Source: an uncultured Armatimonadota bacterium (GTDB taxonomy: Bacteria; Armatimonadota; Fimbriimonadia; Fimbriimonadales; Fimbriimonadaceae). Taken from it: a DNA stretch of 64,000 nt. Under the pieces are notes generated by a model. The model was not told where the DNA came from and searched no databases. It worked only from the letters and a program-made list of their open reading frames with translations. Location: NCBI GenBank assembly GCA_903904815.1, contig CAIVDU010000036.1:100346-164345 (forward strand), written 5' to 3'. The position numbers and the translations under genes were made by a program. This document shows positions 1 through 9,730 of the stretch, piece after piece; positions within the stretch are counted from its first letter, which is position 1, and every line of letters begins with the position of its first letter.

Positions 1-218
1 GTAAACGCGCACTGTCCTCGAAACGTCCGTCCGGAACGATAGACTCGCACAAACGCATCTGCGACCACGTCGGACGCAACTTCTGGGTCTCTCGATAGCC
101 GGTAAGCAAGTTGATAGGCTCGATCACGATGACGCTGAATCAGGGTGTCCATCGCGCTCATGTCTCCACGTTGAAATCGTTCGATGAGAAGCATGTCGGG
201 TGTCTGCGGCTCTTTCAC
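1..218 (-). CDS. ECF-type RNA polymerase sigma factor, N-terminal part (cut by window edge)
   Basis: The reverse strand reads from a GTG at 218 through the window edge. The translation contains ERFQRGDMSAMDTLIQRH and then AYRLSRDPEVASDVVADAFV, the sigma-70 region 2 layout of ECF factors (core RNA polymerase binding and -10 recognition). A GGGGAG ribosome-binding site sits 6 bases before the GTG, which supports this start over the internal ATG. Only about 72 residues are visible; region 4 lies outside the window, so the partner anti-sigma and target cannot be judged. Confidence 0.8.
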   Translation of the reverse strand, partial: MKEPQTPDMLLIERFQRGDMSAMDTLIQRHRDRAYQLAYRLSRDPEVASDVVADAFVRVYRSGRTFRGQCAF

Positions 219-521
219 GTTAATCTCCCCGCTGCGCAGGGAGACGACCAGAAACTGCTTCAGAACCGTGGTGTTCGATCCTTCGGCGCGTTAGTCTTTA
301 TTGCTCTCCCCAGCGCAACTTTAACTACCATGTATGTCGATCCTCGTTGGGAAAATGTTCCACAGCAATTTACGAAGCACCGAAACTGAGAATCAACCAG
401 GACCATTCTCCGAGTGCAACCTGGGTCCTTGACATCTCCCAGATGGGCGTAGAGACGAAAACTGTCATAGGTCTCGGGTAGGCGTTTACGCCTCTCTTGA
501 GGTACAACTTAGAGCCCGAAC
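219..521. other. Intergenic stretch between sigma gene and tRNA-Lys
   Basis: No coding sequence is convincing here on either strand; the open frames carry no recognisable protein. It must hold the promoter of the leftward sigma gene and that of the rightward tRNA. A TTGACA hexamer occurs near 430 but has no matching -10 at normal spacing, so I do not call a promoter. Confidence 0.5.
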
Positions 522-593
522 GGGTCTGTAGCTCAGCGGTAGAGCAGCGGCCTTTTAAGCCGTTGGTCGAGGGTTCAAATCCCTCCGGACCCA
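522..593 (+). tRNA. tRNA-Lys (anticodon UUU)
   Basis: A full cloverleaf can be drawn. The acceptor stem GGGTCTG pairs with CGGACCC (one G-U pair), the D stem is GCTC/GAGC, and the anticodon stem GCGGC/GCCGT encloses the loop CTTTTAA, giving anticodon TTT. The T stem GAGGG/CCCTC encloses TTCAAAT. The discriminator base is A at 593. CCA is not encoded, so the 3' end is added after transcription. Confidence 0.97.
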
Positions 594-668
594 CTTCTTG
601 CCCCATTCTGAAAAAAACTTTTCGAAAGCGCTACGTTTTCGTCATAGTCGGGGTAGAACCGGAACAGG

Positions 669-1079
669 ATGGTCCTCTCCTCGAGCCAGTTCCAGATCCT
701 CAGAGCCGCAATGGATCGAGTCGTGCCGGCAGATACAGATCAGGGTGCATGGGAGGCCGGATGCGGCGATTTTCTCATCCGCCTGCTAGAAGATGATCTC
801 GTCGATCGCGAACTCTACCGAAGCGGTCTCGACTCTCTCGACAAAGAAGCGAACGAGCTCTATCAAAACTCGTTTGACAAGCTCACCTCCGACGAGCAAG
901 ACGATTTGTTGACGTCGGTTGAAGTTGGTTCGGTCTTTACCCGTTGGTCGGTCTTTCCAGGACTCTTCTTCAGGACACTCGTGAAGAACACCATGGAAGG
1001 CTATTACGGAAGCTCTCGGAATGGGGGCAATCGCGATGGCTTGGCTTGGCAGATGATCGGATTCGAGGTCACTGGCTAA
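669..1079 (+). CDS. Gluconate 2-dehydrogenase subunit 3-like protein
   Basis: A 136-residue protein matching the small-subunit family that accompanies membrane-linked GMC dehydrogenases. Features are an early segment with FQILRAAMDRVVPADTD, a central helical region (DFLIRLLEDDL) and a conserved-looking end, GLAWQMIGFEVTG. In the family this subunit assists maturation, export or stability of the flavin subunit. The GMC gene starts 47 bases downstream on the same strand, so the two are almost certainly one transcript. The exact substrate (gluconate, another sugar acid or an alcohol) cannot be told. No strong Shine-Dalgarno precedes the ATG, and a slightly later start is possible. Confidence 0.75.
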   Translation: MVLSSSQFQILRAAMDRVVPADTDQGAWEAGCGDFLIRLLEDDLVDRELYRSGLDSLDKEANELYQNSFDKLTSDEQDDLLTSVEVGSVFTRWSVFPGLFFRTLVKNTMEGYYGSSRNGGNRDGLAWQMIGFEVTG

Positions 1080-1125
1080 CCGATGTCCGGGAATGAGTGG
1101 GTCGATGTCGCCCCAAGCGTGATGC

Positions 1126-2757
1126 ATGTCTAGCCCTCGCTACGACTCCATCGTCGTGGGCGCTGGAGCGGGCGGCGGCATTGCTGCATGCGTACTGGCC
1201 GAGGCAGGAAAGTCGGTGCTGTTGCTCGAAAAGGGCGACTTTATCACGTATGCAGACGAGCCGCGTGATCACCTTCGGAATCACCGTCTCTCGACCTATG
1301 GGCACAATACGGGTCCGAGCCTGGTGGGGAACCCGAGAGTCTACGTCGATCCGGACGGCGTGGAGCGTGTTGTGCGCCCCCACGAGGGCGGTTACAGTGC
1401 GATTGCTTCTGGGGTTGGAAGTGGCACCGCTGTTTACGGCGGTATGGCTTGGCGATTCCACCCGCTGGACTTCGAAATGGCGTCCACCTACGGCGTCCCA
1501 CCTGGTTCTAGCCTTGCCGACTGGCCGATTAGCTACGACGATCTCGCACCCTTCTACGAGCGCGTGGAGTGGGAAATCGGAGTGGCTGGGGGACCCCCCG
1601 CATCGAAAATGCCTCCGAGGCGCGAATACCCGATGCCGCGAATGCCAGAGACCAAAAAGGGGCGCTGGCTCGCGGACGCAGCAAACCGTTTAGGTTGGTC
1701 AACTCAAGCAGTCCCTATACTGGCGAACAGCGTTGACCGCGCCGGACGTCCGGCCTGTTCCCATTGCCAGCACTGTGTGGGCTTCGCTTGCCCGGTAGAT
1801 GCGAAGAACGGCACCCAGAACACGGTGGTGCCGCGAGCCCTTGCCAGTGGGAACTGTAAGTTGGAGATCGGCGCCGCCGCCACATCCGTTACGACTGACT
1901 CCACGGGGCGGGTAACCGGTGTGACCTACCTGAACTCGTACGGAGTGCAGGTTGAGGTCACGTCCGAAATTGTCGTCTTGGCATGTGGAGCGGTCGAGAC
2001 GGCTCGGCTCCTTCTGCTTTCCGCCAGCCCCGCGAATCCGCGGGGGATTGGAAATGCGTACGACATGGTTGGCCGGAACCTGCAGGGCCATGTTTACACT
2101 GGTGCGACCGGAATCATGCCCGAACAGGCTTACGATGGCATCGGTCCCGGTCCGAACATCGCCACGCTTGAGTTCAATCACGGCAACGAGGGGATTGTCG
2201 GCGGCGGCATGCTCTGCGATGAATTCGTCGCGATGCCATTGCATTTCTTACTTAATGACCGCCCAGCCTGGATCCCAAGCTGGGGGAAGGCTCACAAAGA
2301 CTGGATGCGGATGGCTTATCGGCATGCGCTCCAGGTCCGTGGACCCATCCACGAGATCCCTAGTTCGGCTTCGCGGGTCACTCTGTCGTCGGATATCAAG
2401 GATAGCAACGGACTTCCGGTTGCCCGTTTGAGCGGAACTACGCACCGGGAGTCACTCAAAATCGCCGAGTTCATGCGCCGAAAGGCCGAGATCTGGCTGA
2501 AGGAAGCGGGGGCACGAGAAATTTGGAGTTTTCCGACCACCCTGGGTTTGAGCGCAGGGCAGCATCAGGCGGGTACCTGCCGGATGGGGCATGACCGGAC
2601 GAACTCGGTAGTGGACGAAAGTTGCCGGGTGCACGGGCATGACAACCTGTTTATTGCCGATGGATCTGTCCACGTCACCAACGGGGGATTTAATCCTGTC
2701 CTGACGATCATGGCGCTCGCCTTCCGCACCTCTGAAGGGATCCTCAATCGTTGGTAG
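1126..2757 (+). CDS. GMC family FAD-dependent oxidoreductase
   Basis: A 543-residue flavoenzyme of the glucose-methanol-choline family. The FAD-binding Rossmann motif GAGAGGGIAACVLAEAG lies at about residues 11-27, with a second nucleotide-binding part ending in LACGAVETARLLL. The C-terminal catalytic region has HQAGTCRMG, then FIADGSVHVTNGGFNPVLTIMALA, carrying the usual His and Asn active-site pair. A cysteine-rich stretch, ACSHCQHCVGFACPVDAKNG near residue 210, is typical of the gluconate/sorbitol dehydrogenase branch that pairs with a subunit 3. It oxidises an alcohol or sugar hydroxyl and passes electrons to a membrane acceptor. It follows subunit 3, and no cytochrome subunit is adjacent. 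Confidence 0.88.
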   Translation: MSSPRYDSIVVGAGAGGGIAACVLAEAGKSVLLLEKGDFITYADEPRDHLRNHRLSTYGHNTGPSLVGNPRVYVDPDGVERVVRPHEGGYSAIASGVGSGTAVYGGMAWRFHPLDFEMASTYGVPPGSSLADWPISYDDLAPFYERVEWEIGVAGGPPASKMPPRREYPMPRMPETKKGRWLADAANRLGWSTQAVPILANSVDRAGRPACSHCQHCVGFACPVDAKNGTQNTVVPRALASGNCKLEIGAAATSVTTDSTGRVTGVTYLNSYGVQVEVTSEIVVLACGAVETARLLLLSASPANPRGIGNAYDMVGRNLQGHVYTGATGIMPEQAYDGIGPGPNIATLEFNHGNEGIVGGGMLCDEFVAMPLHFLLNDRPAWIPSWGKAHKDWMRMAYRHALQVRGPIHEIPSSASRVTLSSDIKDSNGLPVARLSGTTHRESLKIAEFMRRKAEIWLKEAGAREIWSFPTTLGLSAGQHQAGTCRMGHDRTNSVVDESCRVHGHDNLFIADGSVHVTNGGFNPVLTIMALAFRTSEGILNRW

Positions 2758-2848
2758 CGGACACAAGTCTGCTTCAGATTCTCGTTTCGAACACCGAATA
2801 GAAGCCAACTACCAAGCGTCTGACTATCGGAACTGGGAGAAATAAACA

Positions 2849-3640
2849 ATGGCCAAAGCGTTCACTCTAATCGAGTTGCTGGTGGTGATCACCATTATTG
2901 CAATTCTGGCCGCGATCCTGTTTCCGGTTTTCGCTCAGGCAAAAGCGGCGGCGAAGCAGGCCGCCTGCCTCAGCAATCTCAACCAGATTGGGATTGCTTC
3001 GACTCTCTACTTGGACGATAACGATGACCAATGGTATCCGGCCCTGCGATGGTCGAACGACGGACTCGGAGGACCACCTCAGCGGTTCTGGATCGGTTTC
3101 GATGATCAGAATGCGCCTCAATCCGGCCAATACTTCGGCTCGGTGGATCTTCCCGCTTCCCACCCGGTAAAAGCCGGATTTATTGACCTCTATGTCAAGA
3201 GCCTGGCGGTTTATCACTGCCCCAGCACGCCGAGCGGCTGGCAGACCGGATATGCGATCAACTGGTTCAATCCGGGGTTCGACTCCCCCTTTTATTCCAC
3301 GCATCCGAATGCGGCTGGCAACGAATTCAGTCCCGTTTCCGAGAGAATCTTAGTTGAAACGGATGGATCTCCGGACCCCATAGGCGCCTTGAACTCGAAG
3401 GTGGATGAGCCCTCGAACACGCTCCTCGTGTGGGAGCACAACGCGATCGCCCCGGTTTGCAACTACCTTCAGCCGCGAGATTGGTTCGATTCACCTCCCG
3501 TGAGTCAGGACCTACGCATCCATTTTGAATCGGTGCACCAGACGTCGACCTCGACCCTCTGGGCGGATACGCACGCGAGGCGCTTAACCTACAGTCAGTT
3601 GAAGCGCCCCATGTTTTCGTCCCGAAAGGACATCTACTAG
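2849..3640 (+). CDS. Pseudopilin-like protein with type IV prepilin N-terminus
   Basis: A 263-residue protein. It begins [20 protein letters not shown], a class III prepilin leader with cleavage expected before the Phe, followed by a long hydrophobic helix and the charged continuation [18 protein letters not shown]. The globular part holds Asp-rich calcium-site-like segments ([10 protein letters not shown]) and ends with a degenerate H-x9-DG-like region ([16 protein letters not shown]). Such proteins are abundant in Armatimonadota and Planctomycetes and are presumed to be processed by PilD and placed at the cell surface; the individual role is unknown. A GGGAGA ribosome site lies about 8 bases before the ATG. 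Its stop overlaps the stop of the convergent symporter gene by 4 bases. Confidence 0.85.
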   Translation: MAKAFTLIELLVVITIIAILAAILFPVFAQAKAAAKQAACLSNLNQIGIASTLYLDDNDDQWYPALRWSNDGLGGPPQRFWIGFDDQNAPQSGQYFGSVDLPASHPVKAGFIDLYVKSLAVYHCPSTPSGWQTGYAINWFNPGFDSPFYSTHPNAAGNEFSPVSERILVETDGSPDPIGALNSKVDEPSNTLLVWEHNAIAPVCNYLQPRDWFDSPPVSQDLRIHFESVHQTSTSTLWADTHARRLTYSQLKRPMFSSRKDIY

Positions 3641-5628
3641 GATTCGATGTAGTCCTTCGAGAACCCAAGTTCTTCCGGTGCGTGGAGCCGGAGCATCTTG
3701 ATGTCGATGTCATTGGGAACCGTCGACGACGTCGCTTTTGAAACGATCCACATCGTCGCGAGCGAAAGTGGAACGCCCCAGATGGCCGGTTGCTCCATGA
3801 GCGCCCGAACCAGAGGAGGGAGATCGAGGGTCAGGATCTTCTTGTCAAGCAGCATATGGCCCACGATTGCGGCGAGGGAGCAGAGTCCCCCGAGAAGCAT
3901 TCCTGCGGCAGCGCCGGTCTTGGTGAGTCCCTTCCACCATGCTCCGAGAAGCAGTAACGGGAAGTAGGAGGCCGCTCCGATCGCAAACGCCCAACCGACC
4001 ATCATCGCGATGTCGAAAGACTCGACGAGGAGTCCCAGGCCCATCGAGATCACGCCAACTCCGACGGCGGCAATCTTGAACGCCTTAAGGCGCTGAGCGG
4101 ACGTCGATTCCGGTCTCATAATCTTGCCGTAGATATCGTGAGCAAAGGCGCCGGACATCGAGACGAGCAGCCCCGAGAAAGTCGACATAAACGCGGCAAA
4201 CGCGCCGGCGCTAGTAATACCGCTCAAGACCGCGCCGAGCGTCTTATCGGCCAGTAGGGTAGGCAGTTTGACAACGGCGCTGTCGGTTGCATTGTTGGCA
4301 TAGAGGAGAGGCATTGCGAACCGCCCAATAGCGCCCCACATCGGCGTGAAGACGTAAAAACTGCCAAGCATGACCATGACCCAAAGCGTCGTTCGCTTGG
4401 CGGACCTTCCATCTGGGTTCGTGTAGAACCGCACCAAGATGTGAGGCAGACCTGCCGTGCCGCATACCAAGGCGATGATCAGGCTGTAGGTGGTCAGAAG
4501 GGGGAAGCCCCACTTGGATGTGAACGGCCCAAAGGGGTTGAGCCAAGCCTTATTGCTCGGCGCATTGGGAGTGATCGGCCCTTGGCCAGTTTCGTTCTGG
4601 ACACCGTAGGCGGAATGGAGCAGCACCTTGGTCGCGGTCGCGAACTCGATCTTGGCCGAAGTTCGAACATGCCTCATATCTTTGAAGATAGGGGCGCCGT
4701 TTTTCATGACGGTGACCGGATTGACCCGAATCACACTGCCGGCGGGCATATGCATGGACGCGGCGGGTTTCGCGTCGCCGTCGATGACTTCCAGCAACTC
4801 CGTCGGCTTAATCGCAGTTTCCCCAGGTTCAGGCTTCCGCGCCGGGCCGACCTTGGCGATGTCGGCGCCTTCCGGAAACGAGATGGTGACCGGTTCGAGG
4901 GAGCTAAAGCTCAGGATGTTGTTCGGAGCCGCCTCTTTGCCTTTCACCTTTACTTCTGCGTGAAACGCCAGGCGCGGGGTCCCGGTTGGGGACTCGGCAG
5001 CCTGTTCCAACTGGGAGTTGTATCCGCCGGTGACAGACATCACAACGAAGAGGGGAACCGAAATCGCAAAGACCTTGGCCCAGTACTGGAAGGCCTGAAC
5101 AACCGTGATGCCCTTCATTCCGCCAATCGCCACATTGAAGGTGATGACAGTGCCTACGATCAAGATGACAACCCAGTAGGGCCATCCCAAGATGGAACTC
5201 ATGGTCACGCCAGCGCCCTTCATTTGCGGCATCGTGTAGAAGAAACCAATGAAGAGCACAAACGAAACGGCGATTCGTCGGAATTCGGGGCTGTCGAACC
5301 TGCCTTGAGCGAAGTCAGGAATCGTGTAGGCGCCGAACCGTCGTAACGGACCTGCGATAAAGAGCAGCAGGAACAGATAACCAGCCGCGTAGCCAACCGG
5401 GTACCAGAGGGCGTCGTAGCCGTTCTTCATGACGAGTCCTGCGATGCCCATGAAGCTGGCCGCACTCAGATACTCGCCGCTGATCGCGGATGCGTTCATC
5501 AAGACGCCTACCGTTCGTCCGGCGACAAAGAAGTCGGAAGCGCTCTTCGACTTCTTGGTAGCGACGATTCCGATAATCACCGTCGCCGCCGTCACAAGGA
5601 CCACAAAGAAAAGCGGTATCCAGGTCAC
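3637..5628 (-). CDS. Sodium:solute (acetate-type) symporter with large internal insertion
   Basis: A 663-residue SSS-family transporter closest in pattern to the acetate permease ActP. Visible signatures include [33 protein letters not shown] in the first helices, [43 protein letters not shown] and [25 protein letters not shown]. coli ActP is about 549 residues; the extra length is a hydrophilic block at roughly residues 205-375 between the sixth and seventh helices. It overlaps the upstream DUF485 gene by 4 bases (ATGA), the standard yjcH-actP pairing. The substrate is probably acetate or another short carboxylate with Na+. Confidence 0.88.
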   Translation of the reverse strand: MTWIPLFFVVLVTAATVIIGIVATKKSKSASDFFVAGRTVGVLMNASAISGEYLSAASFMGIAGLVMKNGYDALWYPVGYAAGYLFLLLFIAGPLRRFGAYTIPDFAQGRFDSPEFRRIAVSFVLFIGFFYTMPQMKGAGVTMSSILGWPYWVVILIVGTVITFNVAIGGMKGITVVQAFQYWAKVFAISVPLFVVMSVTGGYNSQLEQAAESPTGTPRLAFHAEVKVKGKEAAPNNILSFSSLEPVTISFPEGADIAKVGPARKPEPGETAIKPTELLEVIDGDAKPAASMHMPAGSVIRVNPVTVMKNGAPIFKDMRHVRTSAKIEFATATKVLLHSAYGVQNETGQGPITPNAPSNKAWLNPFGPFTSKWGFPLLTTYSLIIALVCGTAGLPHILVRFYTNPDGRSAKRTTLWVMVMLGSFYVFTPMWGAIGRFAMPLLYANNATDSAVVKLPTLLADKTLGAVLSGITSAGAFAAFMSTFSGLLVSMSGAFAHDIYGKIMRPESTSAQRLKAFKIAAVGVGVISMGLGLLVESFDIAMMVGWAFAIGAASYFPLLLLGAWWKGLTKTGAAAGMLLGGLCSLAAIVGHMLLDKKILTLDLPPLVRALMEQPAIWGVPLSLATMWIVSKATSSTVPNDIDIKMLRLHAPEELGFSKDYIES

Positions 5629-5972
5629 GACTTGGCACCCTCGGCAGATTTAGCAGTTGAGAGGTGTTCCCGCTCGGATCGCGCGATTTCTGCTTCTAGG
5701 GCGTCGGACCGAGTCACGAAAAAGGCTGAGAGTAGCCAAGTGATTGGAAAGAACACAACTCCCAGGAATAACCAGGCGAAAGTGAATCCAAACTCGGATG
5801 TGGCCGCCTTTTCGGGGGCATAGAGATTGAACAGGGGGATTCCGATGAGCAGGACAACAAAGACGGCGGCAACGCGCAGGCTTAGCCCCGCCTGTCTCTT
5901 CATCAATCTTTGGACCAACTCGGCCCTTGCTTGGGGCGTCAACGCCCCCGCAACATTAGCTTCTTCGCTCAT
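5625..5972 (-). CDS. DUF485 (YjcH-like) inner-membrane protein
   Basis: A small membrane protein of about 115 residues from the ATG at 5972. Two hydrophobic helices are visible (LRVAAVFVVLLIGIPLFNLYAP and FAWLFLGVVFFPITWLLSAFFV), followed by a charged tail (RSDALEAEIARSEREHL). This is the DUF485 family, which is encoded just before acetate-type symporters and presumably helps them. Earlier in-frame starts add a leader without family character, so the internal Met is preferred. It overlaps the symporter by 4 bases and is therefore translationally coupled. Confidence 0.83.
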   Translation of the reverse strand: MSEEANVAGALTPQARAELVQRLMKRQAGLSLRVAAVFVVLLIGIPLFNLYAPEKAATSEFGFTFAWLFLGVVFFPITWLLSAFFVTRSDALEAEIARSEREHLSTAKSAEGAKS

Positions 5973-6171
5973 GCACCCAGTTAACTGGAAATGTCTCTTC
6001 GTTACAAGGGGTCCAAAGCGTGGTCCGCTCAAATCGAAACCTTGAGAGACCAAATCGCTTCTTTGCTCCTTATGCGTGCGATTCTGAACCCAAGTACGAG
6101 AAAACTATCGTTGGCGTCGCATTTTCATTTGTACGGAGAACTAGCCGGAATGGATCAAGCGTCAGATAAGC

Positions 6172-6870
6172 ATGACCACCCGTGGCATGAACCTCAACAA
6201 GGCTTTTACACTCATCGAACTGTTGGTGGTGATTGCCATTATCGCAATTCTCGCTGCGATCCTTTTCCCCGTTTTTGGGCAGGCAAAGGCAGCGGCTAAG
6301 AAGGCTGCCTGTATCTCCAACATCCGGCAAATCGGTATGGCCGCCCTGATGTACTCAAACGACTACGACGATGTCGGACCTGGCGCGGCAATTGGCGCGG
6401 CCGATGCCGGTTTGGTTGGTGGCTGGATCTATTACAACCGTTTCCCGGCTGACGATGGCGCTCTTCCGGCGGGATACGATGTCACCAAAGGAAGTCTCTA
6501 CCCCTACATCAAGAACGGCGGAATCTTCGTTTGCCCGGTTGACAACTTCGCGAAAACGAGCGGCAATTCTTTCGCCATCAATGAGTGCGTCACGATCCCC
6601 AATAACGGGTTCGAAGAAGGCATGAGCCTCACCAGTCTCGAGGCGCCCAGCGATACCGCTTACTTCCTCGAAGAGTGGGAGAATGAGACAGCCAATACCG
6701 GCTCCACTGACGATGGATTCTACGTTCCGATCGCAAATGGAGTCAGTTCACGCCACAATCTGTTCTCAAACTTCGACTTCGCCGACGGACATGCAAAGTC
6801 GATGCGCCCCGATGCCTTCATCGGAAAGGGAATGTACTACCGAGACGCCGAAAGCAAGACCTGTCAGTAG
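6172..6870 (+). CDS. Pseudopilin-like protein with H-x9-DG C-terminus
   Basis: A 232-residue protein with the prepilin motif [20 protein letters not shown] after a short charged leader, then QAKAAAKKAACISNIRQIGMAALMYSNDYDD. The C-terminal region has RHNLFSNFDFADGHAKSM, the H-x9-DG signature of this large family. The start could be 6172 or the Met at 6187; neither has a clear ribosome site. It is a paralogue of the genes at 2849, 41085 and 51081. It is expected to be exported and anchored through the N-terminal helix after prepilin peptidase cleavage. Its binding partner or ligand is unknown. Confidence 0.85.
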   Translation: MTTRGMNLNKAFTLIELLVVIAIIAILAAILFPVFGQAKAAAKKAACISNIRQIGMAALMYSNDYDDVGPGAAIGAADAGLVGGWIYYNRFPADDGALPAGYDVTKGSLYPYIKNGGIFVCPVDNFAKTSGNSFAINECVTIPNNGFEEGMSLTSLEAPSDTAYFLEEWENETANTGSTDDGFYVPIANGVSSRHNLFSNFDFADGHAKSMRPDAFIGKGMYYRDAESKTCQ

Positions 6871-6875
6871 ACAGG

Positions 6876-7259
6876 TCAGACGCGGATCAACACTTTGCCA
6901 GTGAAGAATCGGTTCTCTGGCATTTTCGATGCAAACAGTAGATAGAAGAGGTCTTCCTGAGGGTCGAAGGTGATGACCTCTTCTTCAGACTCTAAGATTT
7001 CTTTCGACCACAATCCTCTGATTGCGGTCTCTGCCGCCGCTTGGCTGGCATCCAGCCCCACCCACGTACACACCATCTCAATCTGAGAATTGAGGTGGGA
7101 CGTATAGTGAACTTTCTCGACGATAATTCCGGGGTCTGACTCAAGCGCCTTTACCAGTCGGGCACGGATCGGTTCAATCTGTTTCTGGACCAGAGGTTTC
7201 CGGGTGTCGGCTGCGGACTGCCAAAAGTGTTCAAAAGCGGCTCGCCGCACAAAACTCAT
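6876..7259 (-). CDS. Hypothetical protein, 127 residues
   Basis: I do not recognise the family. The protein is soluble and mixed alpha/beta, with no signal peptide. It opens MSFVRRAAFEHFWQSAADTR and ends FASKMPENRFFTGKVLIRV. Its stop lies just past the stop of the convergent pseudopilin gene (6 bases apart). A TACACT hexamer ends 6 bases before the ATG and there is no Shine-Dalgarno, which suggests leaderless expression. Codon composition resembles the neighbours. Confidence 0.6.
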   Translation of the reverse strand: MSFVRRAAFEHFWQSAADTRKPLVQKQIEPIRARLVKALESDPGIIVEKVHYTSHLNSQIEMVCTWVGLDASQAAAETAIRGLWSKEILESEEEVITFDPQEDLFYLLFASKMPENRFFTGKVLIRV

Positions 7260-7265
7260 GCCAAG

Positions 7266-7271
7266 AGTGTA
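7266..7271 (-). promoter_or_regulatory. -10 element (TACACT) for leaderless start at 7259
   Basis: Reading leftward, TACACT is followed by 6 bases and then the ATG at 7259. Transcription would begin at or very near the start codon. Confidence 0.4.
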
Positions 7272-7503
7272 CTATCCCAGCCCAAGTTCCAACCCAGTTG
7301 AGTTAAGCCGGTAGCGTTCGAGTTGTCCCACTCGCTCGCAGCGAAGCGTACGCGGGAGAGGGAAGAGAGAGGGGCAAATCGAACCTGAATAAGTCCAGAA
7401 GAGAAAGTCACGCAGTCTCTAACTAGATTGTTTTGACCCAGGCTCTACGTTTCAAACCCCCAAGGCAGGGAGACAGTCTGGACAAATGCTGAGGAGATCA
7501 CTC

Positions 7504-7530
7504 GGCTTGCTCCGGGTGCTGAAGCAAGCC
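7504..7530 (-). terminator. Inverted repeat downstream of pyrG
   Basis: GGCTTGCT (7504-7511) and AGCAAGCC (7523-7530) form an 8-bp stem 14 bases past the CTP synthase stop. No T run follows, so this may be an mRNA-end hairpin rather than a classical intrinsic terminator. The rest of 7260-7503 shows no gene. Confidence 0.35.
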
Positions 7531-7543
7531 AGTGGTCGCTCGG

Positions 7544-9166
7544 TCACACCGCAGCGGAAGCGGAAACGCGACGATTGACGGCGGCTGCCACAAGCCCAGT
7601 GAAGAGCGGATGGGGCCGATTCGGTCTTGACTTGAACTCAGGGTGCGCCTGGGTGGCGATGAAGAATGGGTGCGTCGCCACCTCGATCATCTCCACCAGT
7701 CGGTAGTCCGGTGAGACACCGGAGATGGTCATGCCATGCTCCTGCAGTTTTTCTCGGAAGTCGTTGTTGACTTCGTACCGATGCCGGTGTCGCTCGGTGA
7801 TTCGGTTCGTCCCGTACAGATTGTGGGCAAGGGTTCCGTTGACCAGGTTGCAGTCGTAAGACCCCAGCCGCATCGTCGCGCCCTTTTCCTGAACGTGCTT
7901 CTGTTCGGGGAGCAGGTGAATCACCGGATAGGGTGGGTTTTCCATCATCTCTTCCGAGTTCGCGCCGACGAGTCCGCATACGTTTCGCGCGTATTCGATG
8001 ACTGCCATTTGGAGGCCCAGACAGATGCCAAGGAAGGGAAGTCCCTTCTCACGGGCATAGGCGATTGCTTCAATCTTGCCTTCGATGCCCCGTCCGCCGA
8101 AGCCAGGAGCGACGACGAGAGCGTCGACGTCCTTCAAGAACTCTTCGGGGGGAATACCATGCTCAAGGCTGTCGCTCTCGATCCACTGAATTTGGACTCG
8201 GCAGTCGTTCGGAATCCCCGCGTGAATCAGAGACTCTTCGATCGACTTATAAGCGTCGCCATTGCTCGTGTATTTGCCCACAACCGCGATTCGGCACTCC
8301 TTGCGAGGGTTCTTGAGAGTCTCAACAAGGCTTCTCCACTCTCCAAGGCTGCCTTGGCGCGACTCAGTTCTCAGTCGTCCCATGATGTACTCGCCGAGGC
8401 CGGCTTCGTCGTACATGAGGGGAACTTCGTAGATCGTCGCTGCGTTTCGGGACTCGATCACCGCCTCGGGCGGTACGCCGCAAAACAGCGAAATCTTTCC
8501 GCGGACATCGCTGGGGAGTTCAACATCTGTTCGACAGACTAACACGTCGGGCGAAATGCCAATTTCTCGCAGCTTGATAACACTGTGCTGGGTTGGCTTC
8601 GTCTTGACCTCGCTCCAAGGACCGACAGTGGGAACGAGCGTAACGTGAACGTAGAGCGTATTGTCGGGACCGAGGTCGGTCCGCATCTGTCGGATCGCTT
8701 CAAGGAAGGGAAGCGACTCAATGTCTCCTACTGTTCCCCCAATTTCCGCGATCACGATATCCGCCTCTTGCTCTTTGGCAAGGCTCAGAATCCGATTCTT
8801 GATCTCGTTGGTAACGTGCGGGATGACCTGAACGGTCGCGCCAAGGTAGTCACCTTTTCTTTCCGCAGCGATGACTGACGAATAAACTTTACCGGTGGTC
8901 AGCGAAGATCCGGATGAACAGTTGACGTCCATGAACCGCTCGTAGTGACCAAGATCGAGGTCGGTCTCGGCGCCATCCTCGGTGACGAACACTTCGCCAT
9001 GCTGGAACGGATTCATCGTTCCCGCGTCGACGTTGATGTACGGATCTAGCTTCATCGGGGCGACTGTGAATCCCCGGTTTCGGAGAAGCCGTCCGATGCT
9101 GGCCGCCGATATGCCCTTGCCAATCGAGCTGACCACGCCGCCGGTCACGAAAATGAACTTAGCCAC
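7544..9166 (-). CDS. pyrG: CTP synthase
   Basis: A 540-residue enzyme making CTP from UTP, ATP and glutamine in the cytoplasm. The amidoligase part begins [18 protein letters not shown], with the P-loop-like [10 protein letters not shown] and the characteristic [22 protein letters not shown]. The C-terminal glutaminase (from about residue 290) has the nucleophile region [19 protein letters not shown] and the His/Glu pair in HPEFKSRP. Length matches the family. The start is GTG. An AGGAGG lies 14 bases upstream, rather far for a ribosome site, but the start is fixed by conservation of the N-terminus. It stands alone between the hypothetical gene and the Lpt operon. Confidence 0.97.
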   Translation of the reverse strand: MAKFIFVTGGVVSSIGKGISAASIGRLLRNRGFTVAPMKLDPYINVDAGTMNPFQHGEVFVTEDGAETDLDLGHYERFMDVNCSSGSSLTTGKVYSSVIAAERKGDYLGATVQVIPHVTNEIKNRILSLAKEQEADIVIAEIGGTVGDIESLPFLEAIRQMRTDLGPDNTLYVHVTLVPTVGPWSEVKTKPTQHSVIKLREIGISPDVLVCRTDVELPSDVRGKISLFCGVPPEAVIESRNAATIYEVPLMYDEAGLGEYIMGRLRTESRQGSLGEWRSLVETLKNPRKECRIAVVGKYTSNGDAYKSIEESLIHAGIPNDCRVQIQWIESDSLEHGIPPEEFLKDVDALVVAPGFGGRGIEGKIEAIAYAREKGLPFLGICLGLQMAVIEYARNVCGLVGANSEEMMENPPYPVIHLLPEQKHVQEKGATMRLGSYDCNLVNGTLAHNLYGTNRITERHRHRYEVNNDFREKLQEHGMTISGVSPDYRLVEMIEVATHPFFIATQAHPEFKSRPNRPHPLFTGLVAAAVNRRVSASAAV

Positions 9167-9312
9167 GGTTTATTCTTGCCCCTCCTGAACCCACGGGCGG
9201 ACCGTTCCGGCGGGCATAAAAACAGCCGGATTGGAAGCAGTGGGGTTTCTCAGAGTATACGAGAACCGGACCCCAGAACGCGCGGTTCCGTACCGATATC
9301 TCGCAAGATCGC

Positions 9313-9729
9313 CTACCCTCCGATGAGGACACGCTCGGCCAAAATCATCGCGACGTAGTCATCCACCGGATCGGGAGGGACCTGCAAGGTCGCCGGAAGA
9401 AACCTTCGCCAACCCTTGCGTTTGGTGTTTTCCCAGTACCGCTCTCGGGCTTGGAGCGTGGTGTCCTTTTCATCCACGACCAGGATGGCCATGCTGGGAA
9501 GGTGCTCCCGAATTCGTTGGACAACCTGTTTTGAATGCGTCCCGCCGCCGACGATGATCATCTGATACGGAGCATGGCTGTACGCCTCGTGGAGCTTGGG
9601 TACCACTGCGCCGATCGGCACGACGCCGTGCCACAGGAGTTGTACGCGATCTTCCTGAATCCTCTTAACTAGGGCCATGCCGCACTTGCTCGACCCCGGG
9701 TCGATCGCAAGGACTGTTTTTTCGATCAT
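9313..9729 (-). CDS. YqgF/RuvX-like RNase H-fold protein
   Basis: About 138 residues from ATG 9729. The opening VLAIDPGSSKCGMALV supplies the first acidic residue of the RNase H-like fold. VVGGGTHSKQVV, VVDEKDTTLQARERYW and PDPVDDYVAMILAE match the YqgF/RuvX order, including the later acidic residues. The best-studied members process pre-16S rRNA. The protein is somewhat divergent from RuvX proper, so I give no symbol. It is the last gene of the rlmN-lpt operon: its ATG starts one base after the TGA of the DUF3084 gene, so it is translated by coupling. Confidence 0.78.
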   Translation of the reverse strand: MIEKTVLAIDPGSSKCGMALVKRIQEDRVQLLWHGVVPIGAVVPKLHEAYSHAPYQMIIVGGGTHSKQVVQRIREHLPSMAILVVDEKDTTLQARERYWENTKRKGWRRFLPATLQVPPDPVDDYVAMILAERVLIGG

Positions 9730-9730
9730 A

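Noticed and set aside
430..470. TTGACA as a promoter for tRNA-Lys
   Set aside because: No -10 hexamer occurs at 16-18 bases and the distance to the tRNA is too large.
4441..5346. 301-residue open frame on the plus strand
   Set aside because: It lies wholly antisense to the symporter gene; its Arg/Gly/His-rich translation has no family character and mirrors the codon bias of the real gene.
7736..8542. 268-residue open frame on the plus strand
   Set aside because: Antisense to pyrG; no motifs and no ribosome site.
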